NCBI GenBank assembly: GCA_030549955.1
Contig: JAUQQI010000300.1
Span: 1-7,587, forward strand
Source of the DNA: Chloroflexota bacterium
GTDB taxonomy: Bacteria; Chloroflexota; Dehalococcoidia; JAUQQI01
Length of the DNA stretch: 7,587 nucleotides
Direction of reading: 5' to 3'
Position numbers and translations under genes: made by a program. This document shows, one piece after another, positions 4,374-7,587 of this stretch. Every line of letters starts with the position of its first letter. Positions within the stretch are counted from its first letter, which is position 1. Under the pieces are notes generated by a model that saw nothing but the letters and a program-made list of their open reading frames with translations, was not told the DNA's origin and made no database searches.

Positions 4374-4744
4374 CACAGCCCCATCCCACCACAACCGGTA
4401 CAAGGTTGAAAGGCCGCAAGGGTCGTCTGACCGTTGAGTGAAAGCCTCATCCTCTCGGGCAGGGCCCGCTCGTACTGCCAGATCATGAACCCGGCCGTCA
4501 CCGCCGAGGCCAGCAGGGGCAGCGGGTGCCTCGCCAGTATGCTGACCAGGGCCCCGAGACCGAGGCTGAAGGTCATGGACGGCAGGTACCCCGAACGGAG
4601 ATTGGAAAGCTTCTGTGATACGGCGGCCGGGTCGCCCTCCAGGGCAAAGGTCTTTATCGTGAACCACGAGGGCATCCAGGCGCTGAAGGCGTGGGCCGAC
4701 TCGGCCGCGGTCAGCAGCGTCAGCGGTATCAGCTCCCGGTTCAT
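4373..4744 (-). CDS. Two-pass small membrane protein
   Basis: A 123-residue protein with ATG 4744, overlapping the ATPase stop as ATGA; the ribosome site GAGGAGGG lies in the ATPase 3' end. The first 50 residues are mixed helical (LTLLTAAESAHAFSAWMPSW). Two probable membrane spans follow at about 54-70 (LPSMTFSLGLGALVSILA) and 74-90 (PLPLLASAVTAGFMIWQ), separated by a short RHP turn, so both ends would be on the same side. The C-terminus carries CTGCGG, a CxxC that could bind metal or form a disulfide. Family not recognised. Immediately downstream of a packaging-type ATPase, a membrane vertex or genome-delivery component is plausible but not shown. Confidence 0.7.
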   Translation of the reverse strand: MNRELIPLTLLTAAESAHAFSAWMPSWFTIKTFALEGDPAAVSQKLSNLRSGYLPSMTFSLGLGALVSILARHPLPLLASAVTAGFMIWQYERALPERMRLSLNGQTTLAAFQPCTGCGGMGL

Positions 4745-5709
4745 CCCTCCTCCTCCTTCGGGGCCGGCGTGAACGGCACCAGCCCCTCGTAGTTAAGGGG
4801 CGGGCTAACAACGTAGGCCCAGGCCCGCGGGTCGTCGTAGGGCGGCTGGTACCAGGGAAGCCGGCTCAAGCCGTCGAAGGCCTCCACCGCCTCGTCCCAG
4901 ATCCTCGTGATGACCGGGTTGTCCCGGTCAAAGGCCGAGATGTCCTCCTCGGGCCGCTTCACCCAGACCGTTGCCGCCGAGAAATATTCCAGCGGGATCA
5001 TCCGGGCAAACTGGGCCACCAGCACGATGAGCCACTCCACGTGCCGGCAGTTGCCCATGGCCGCAAAGACCGCGTTTCTCACCCGGTCAATCTGCCCCCG
5101 CTCAAAGGTCAAGGACGCCTCGTCGGCCACAATCACACGCCGCTGCGGCGGGAGGGGCGGGGCGGCTGCCCCGCCCGGCTCCGCTTCGCTCCGCAAATGC
5201 CTACTCAGCTGCTCCATCCGCTCCAAGAGCGTCTCGGCCGTCAGGGTCCGGCCCCAAGCCGGCCGGTCGGCCAGATACATGTTGAGAAATTCGGCCTCGT
5301 AACCCAGCTCCTTCCGCCAGACCCAGGCCAGCTTCTTCGCCAGCTCGGTCTTCCCGGTCCCCCACGGCCCGAGGATCAGGTGCACCCCGTGGGTCTGGGC
5401 CTTCAGCCGCCGCAAGAACCCGGACCAGGGCGGCGGCCCCGGCTCGGCCGGGCGGAACTGCCCGTCCACGTACGGGGTCCGCCCCTCCAGCAGGTCCCGG
5501 GCCAGGGAGAGCAGGGTCTCGCCCCGCTCAACGATGTCCTCGAGAAGATATTCCCGGCCCGGGAAGAAGAGGGAGCCCAGGTCGCGGACAGCCTCCTTCG
5601 AGCGGAAATATTCCACCGCCCGCGGGTCCCCCTGACCGGCCGCCCTCAATCTGGCCATCAGTTTGAGGAGCAGCCTCGGGTCGGGGATGGCTCTTAGCAG
5701 CTCCAGCAT
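4741..5709 (-). CDS. P-loop packaging/morphogenesis ATPase (FtsK/HerA/Zot-like)
   Basis: A 322-residue NTPase. Residues 1-105 are helical and specific to this protein. The Walker A motif is GPWGTGKT (114-121); Walker B is RVIVADEA (191-198), with Asp196-Glu197; then RH-x(8)-AQ (222-233, RHVEWLIVLVAQ), which fits the conserved Arg/His...Gln motif after Walker B in A32/P9 packaging ATPases of tectivirus-type viruses and in Zot proteins. It is followed by VWVKRPEE and a C-terminal Pro-rich tail. No membrane span is present, which argues against a filamentous-phage Zot/pI protein. The likely role is ATP-driven DNA translocation into a particle. Start ATG 5709 overlaps the preceding gene by 16 bases; the ribosome site GGATAAGG is modest. 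Residues 178-189 form an Ala/Pro-rich insertion just before Walker B. Confidence 0.8.
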   Translation of the reverse strand: MLELLRAIPDPRLLLKLMARLRAAGQGDPRAVEYFRSKEAVRDLGSLFFPGREYLLEDIVERGETLLSLARDLLEGRTPYVDGQFRPAEPGPPPWSGFLRRLKAQTHGVHLILGPWGTGKTELAKKLAWVWRKELGYEAEFLNMYLADRPAWGRTLTAETLLERMEQLSRHLRSEAEPGGAAAPPLPPQRRVIVADEASLTFERGQIDRVRNAVFAAMGNCRHVEWLIVLVAQFARMIPLEYFSAATVWVKRPEEDISAFDRDNPVITRIWDEAVEAFDGLSRLPWYQPPYDDPRAWAYVVSPPLNYEGLVPFTPAPKEEEG

Positions 5710-5936
5710 CCCTTATCCCGCGTGAGCAGGCTCAGAATGAGGCCCGCCCCGATCATGGCGATGGCCACGCCGACACCGGCGCCCAGCCCGGTGGCGAAGC
5801 CCTCGGAAAGCTCGTGCGGGTTCCTGCCCCGCCGGCGCCAGGCTGCCGCAGCCTGGCGCATGAGTCTCCGGGCCTCGGCCGGGCTACGTGGCCGGTGGGT
5901 GGCCATGTAGCTCCGGACAAACTCACGATACGACAT
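5694..5936 (-). CDS. Small protein: basic N-terminus, C-terminal membrane span
   Basis: An 80-residue protein. ATG 5936 is chosen because AGGAGG lies six bases upstream; an in-frame TTG at 5942 would overlap that spacer. Residues 3-40 (YREFVRSYMATHRPRSPAEA, RRLMRQAAAAWRRRGRNP) are helical and Arg-rich, of the pattern Y-x(2)-FV...SP-EA...AA-x-WR-x(2)-G, which resembles short HMG/YABBY-like DNA-binding segments in some viral proteins. Residues 49-72 (GFATGLGAGVGVAIAMIGAG and on) form one Gly-rich membrane span with possible GxxxG packing, and the tail is KGCWSC. It could tether packaged DNA to an internal membrane, or be a coat or vertex component; neither is proven. It sits between an Arg-rich peptide gene and the ATPase. 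Confidence 0.72.
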   Translation of the reverse strand: MSYREFVRSYMATHRPRSPAEARRLMRQAAAAWRRRGRNPHELSEGFATGLGAGVGVAIAMIGAGLILSLLTRDKGCWSC

Positions 5937-5957
5937 ATCCAACCTCCTGTGCCGAAC

Positions 5958-6047
5958 CTAGCGGCGCCGCGAGCGCCGGCGGCGGAACCGGCCGAACCGG
6001 TCCCGCGGTGGGAGCCGCCGGGACCGGCGCCGTCGTCTCCGGGCCAT
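5958..6047 (-). CDS. 29-residue protamine-like Arg-rich protein
   Basis: The minus-strand frame starts at ATG 6047 directly behind AAAGGAGGGAGGAAG, one of the strongest ribosome sites in the window, and ends at TAG 5960-5958. The peptide is MARRRRRRSRRLPPRDRFGR followed by FRRRRSRRR: 18 of 29 residues are Arg, with no Lys. That composition is that of protamines and of viral DNA-condensing core peptides (for example adenovirus core proteins), so neutralising packaged DNA is the likely role. It fits exactly between two small-gene neighbours (25 bases upstream, 21 bases downstream), filling what would otherwise be an unusual 136-base gap in a packed operon. GC-rich DNA can yield Arg-rich frames by chance, but the ribosome site and fit argue for a real gene. 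Confidence 0.7.
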   Translation of the reverse strand: MARRRRRRSRRLPPRDRFGRFRRRRSRRR

Positions 6048-6072
6048 CTTCCTCCCTCCTTTCGTCTAGGAA

Positions 6073-6369
6073 TTAGCCCACGAGCCCCTTAGTCGGCTCG
6101 AAATGGAGCCCAGACCGACCCTTGAGAATCCGGACCTCGCCAGTGTCCGGGTCGGCCACGAGCAGCGGCCGAACCGGGCTCTGGCGGTCGCCATAGTCGC
6201 CCAGCTGGTGCACCCAGTACTTGCCGGCTTTGACCGAGCCAGGCGGGGCGACATACACCACGCGCTCCAGAAAGCCGATGACAACGTAGCTTTTCGAACC
6301 GACCTTGATGACGAAACGGTCGGACCCGTGGAAGATCCGCGACCAGCGTTCAGCGTCCTTCCGGCCCAC
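6073..6369 (-). CDS. Hypothetical beta-rich small protein, GTG start
   Basis: A 98-residue protein starting at GTG 6369, seven bases after the previous stop, with AGGAAG just upstream and GGAGG further out. Sequence features: GRKDAERWSRIFHG helix; strands RFVIKVGSKSYVVIGFLERV and VYVAPPG; a KYWVHQLGDYGDRQSP segment; then LLVADPDTGEVRILKGR. It has no membrane span, signal peptide or Cys. It looks like a compact soluble beta domain, plausibly a minor virion component from its location among membrane-protein genes. Another frame on the same strand (6371-6066) is also open but lacks matching ribosome-site placement and gives a Ser/Arg-rich low-complexity product, so I prefer this one. Family not recognised. 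Confidence 0.68.
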   Translation of the reverse strand: MGRKDAERWSRIFHGSDRFVIKVGSKSYVVIGFLERVVYVAPPGSVKAGKYWVHQLGDYGDRQSPVRPLLVADPDTGEVRILKGRSGLHFEPTKGLVG

Positions 6370-6376
6370 AAGCTTC

Positions 6377-6670
6377 CTACCTCCGAGTCAAACCGGTGAT
6401 GGCCCTGGCCAGAAGGAGGAGGCCTCCAGCCACCGCATATCCGCCTATGGTGGCCGGGTTGCGACTTCCTCCACCGACCCCCAAATAGCTGAGGACGCCT
6501 CCCTTTGAGTTACCACGCCGACGTCCGCCGCCACCACCCCCATTCCGACCACTGATACCCGCTGAGATCCCGGGTAACCGGACGTCTACCCGCAGGTCGG
6601 GTATGGCCTCGGCTGCCGCCCGGCCGGAAAGCCAGTCCCAGAAACCATACTGGCCAGATACCCTCGGCAT
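6377..6670 (-). CDS. Gly-rich single-pass membrane protein
   Basis: A 97-residue protein from ATG 6670, preceded by GAGGAGATGAGAGG and four bases after the previous stop. The N-terminal third is aromatic (SGQYGFWDWLSGR) then helical; a central linker has six consecutive Gly (44-49) followed by RRRGNSKGG, i.e. a flexible basic hinge; residues about 72-92 form a membrane span (ATIGGYAVAGGLLLLARAIT) ending in a TRR anchor. The layout 'soluble head, Gly-basic hinge, C-terminal span' suggests a tail-anchored virion membrane protein. Codon use in the hinge is less GC3-biased than in the ATPase. No family recognised. Confidence 0.68.
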   Translation of the reverse strand: MPRVSGQYGFWDWLSGRAAAEAIPDLRVDVRLPGISAGISGRNGGGGGGRRRGNSKGGVLSYLGVGGGSRNPATIGGYAVAGGLLLLARAITGLTRR

Positions 6671-6674
6671 CCTC

Positions 6675-7244
6675 TCATCTCCTCGACTGCAGGATGGCTA
6701 AACCCAAGAAGGCAACGACAAGCAGGGGAAGCCAGGCGCCGACGGTGCCGGCAGTTTCCCCAACTCCCGAGAAGAACTTTTGTAGGGCGCCACTTTGTAG
6801 CAACTGTTGCCATGAGCTGGTCAGGATTTCGTAGGTCATTTGCTGTGGCAGGGTCACCCTGTAAACGAAGAGAAGCATGCTGGCAGCGATTCCAACTGCA
6901 GCAATGGCTCCGAGAATAAGTACGATGTTCAGGACAATTGGGTCCACGTTGTCGATGAAGATCTCGATCCCCTGCGCAGCAATCCTAATCAGGTACTTTT
7001 CCTCCGGGAAAAACTGCCGGATAGCCGGGGTGAGCTGGTCCAGCAACCAGCGGGCCAGGTCCTCACCGCTACCGAGGGGCGTCTGAAGGTTCCATATCAA
7101 ATCCGGAAACTGGATCCGGATCACGTAATAGTACCCGGGCTCCAAGACAATCCCGCGGGCGAGGGCGTCGGCAAGCGTCCCGCTGAAGACGGTCTCGCTC
7201 CCGCCACCTTCCGGTCCGGGTTCAAGTTCGGGAACCTCAGACAT
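6675..7244 (-). CDS. 189-residue two-pass membrane protein
   Basis: ATG 7244 follows GGGGAGAGCACG. Residues 1-20 are acidic and Gly/Pro-rich; 20-100 form a soluble domain (GTLADALARGIVLEPGYYYV, IRIQFPDLIWNLQTPLGSGE, LLDQLTPAIRQFFPEEKYL); a first membrane span lies at about 103-127 (PIVLNIVLILGAIAAVGIAA), followed by an amphipathic region (SSWQQLLQSGALQKFFSGVG), and a second span lies at about 168-186 (VGAWLPLLVVAFLGLAILQ) with a QSRR end. No enzyme motif is seen. It sits directly after the transglycosylase and before a tail-anchored protein, so a membrane-associated virion or genome-delivery protein is the best guess. Its base composition is slightly lower in GC than the ATPase region. Not recognised. 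Confidence 0.72.
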   Translation of the reverse strand: MSEVPELEPGPEGGGSETVFSGTLADALARGIVLEPGYYYVIRIQFPDLIWNLQTPLGSGEDLARWLLDQLTPAIRQFFPEEKYLIRIAAQGIEIFIDNVDPIVLNIVLILGAIAAVGIAASMLLFVYRVTLPQQMTYEILTSSWQQLLQSGALQKFFSGVGETAGTVGAWLPLLVVAFLGLAILQSRR

Positions 7245-7260
7245 CGTGCTCTCCCCTCGA

Positions 7261-7587
7261 TCAGCTGATGAAATAGAGCAGGATAAGTCCGGCTACTAGC
7301 AAAGGCACCATTGGAGCTACGCCCTCCGCGCTACCATTGGGGACGAAACTACCGTTCCCAACAATGACCCCCTCACCCAAGATCAACTGAAGGTACTTCT
7401 GGGTCTCGGCCGGAAGGCAGCTCACCCACCTGTCACCACACTGCTGAAGGCGCCACTCAACACAGCCGCACCCGCAGTTGTAGCAGGCCAGGGCCTTGGC
7501 ATAGTCCCCGCCATACCTGTCCAGGTACGACCTGATCAGCCTCGCAGCGTAATCAAGCGAGGCGTACGGGTCCCAACAATCCACCCC
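7261..7587 (-). CDS. Lytic transglycosylase (SLT/GH23-like), membrane-tailed, 5' partial
   Basis: The frame enters from the window edge and ends at TGA 7263-7261, giving 109 residues of C-terminal sequence; a GTG at 7584 is in frame but probably internal. DCWDPYASLDYAARLIRSYL, DRYGGDYAKALACYNCGCG and LPAETQKYLQLIL match the end of the Slt fold: the D-x-WDP-x(2)-S/N-L helix, the alaaYNaGpg substrate-cleft motif, and the LPxETxxYVxxIL ending. The catalytic Glu lies upstream of the window. The enzyme would cleave peptidoglycan glycan strands during virus entry or exit. Residues after the domain form a Gly/Ser linker and a terminal membrane span (VAPMVPLLVAGLILLYFIS). Odd: seven Cys in this piece, five of them in or near the YNxGxG loop where Ala and Pro are usual. 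Confidence 0.8.
   Translation of the reverse strand, partial: GVDCWDPYASLDYAARLIRSYLDRYGGDYAKALACYNCGCGCVEWRLQQCGDRWVSCLPAETQKYLQLILGEGVIVGNGSFVPNGSAEGVAPMVPLLVAGLILLYFIS

Noticed and set aside
3982..4419. Upstream extension of the zinc-protein frame to 4419
   Set aside because: Gly/Arg/Ala-rich shadow of the surface-protein gene; the TTG at 3981 has a ribosome site and an overlap with the preceding stop.
4374..4811. Upstream extension of the candidate surface-protein frame to 4811
   Set aside because: The extension is Arg/Pro-rich and antiphase to the membrane protein and ATPase end; ATG 4373 overlaps the previous stop in the pattern seen across the operon.
5041..5697. Plus-strand open frame of 218 residues antisense to the ATPase
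   Set aside because: Pro/Gly/Arg/Gln-rich shadow; the minus strand carries clear Walker A and B motifs.
4741..5709. Filamentous-phage (inovirus) origin based on a Zot-like ATPase
   Set aside because: No membrane span in the ATPase, no typical major coat, pIII or rolling-circle replication gene visible, and a lytic transglycosylase is not usual for inoviruses. Not fully excluded, since replication genes could lie outside the window.
1..7587. tRNA, rRNA, CRISPR array, insertion sequence or att site
   Set aside because: By eye I find no cloverleaf, no regularly spaced repeats, no transposase and no recognisable att core; a covariance-model scan could still reveal a small RNA.

Overview
The window is GC-rich and gene-dense, with strong AGGAGG-type ribosome sites, several GTG and TTG starts and almost no intergenic space. 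It reads as part of a small dsDNA virus, provirus or virus-related integrating element of a GC-rich bacterium. A thermophilic Firmicute or a Thermus-like host is a guess from composition and gene style only. No host gene, rRNA, tRNA, CRISPR array or insertion sequence is visible.

Left arm, plus strand, 1-2874. After the tail of an upstream gene come eight short consecutive reading frames (122-2292). They share an N-terminal MRLxL/MKIVF start and, in the best copies, a core of the form FYFEL-x(5)-LxVxRTD-x(2)-RYWF. I read them as a tandem array of diverged paralogues of 80-90 residues. Two copies look broken: one by an in-frame amber codon at 923-925, one by a frameshift near 1815. Both still end in the same PDPKA-stop encoded by a 22-bp direct repeat. 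Two more small genes of different composition (2289-2591, 2563-2874) close this arm. None of these genes has a function I recognise.

Right arm, minus strand, 7587-2871, reading right to left. In transcription order: C-terminal part of a lytic transglycosylase with a terminal membrane segment; a 189-residue two-pass membrane protein; a Gly-rich one-pass protein; a small beta-rich protein; a 29-residue protamine-like protein (18 Arg); a basic protein with a C-terminal membrane segment; a P-loop ATPase of the FtsK/HerA/Zot type; a two-pass membrane protein; a 131-residue candidate surface protein; a 54-residue six-cysteine zinc-binding protein; a short tyrosine recombinase; an XhlA-like coiled-coil/membrane protein; and a 58-residue very basic protein. 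Most junctions are ATGA, TTGA or TGATG overlaps or gaps of a few bases, so this is probably one operon.

Together, muralytic enzyme, many small membrane proteins, DNA-condensing Arg-rich peptides, packaging-type ATPase, integrase and lysis accessory suggest the morphogenesis and integration module of a tailless virus with an internal membrane (tectivirus, corticovirus or sphaerolipovirus-like organisation). No capsid protein is in the window, so this is an inference. The two arms converge on a shared CTAG at 2871-2874, where both stop codons overlap.
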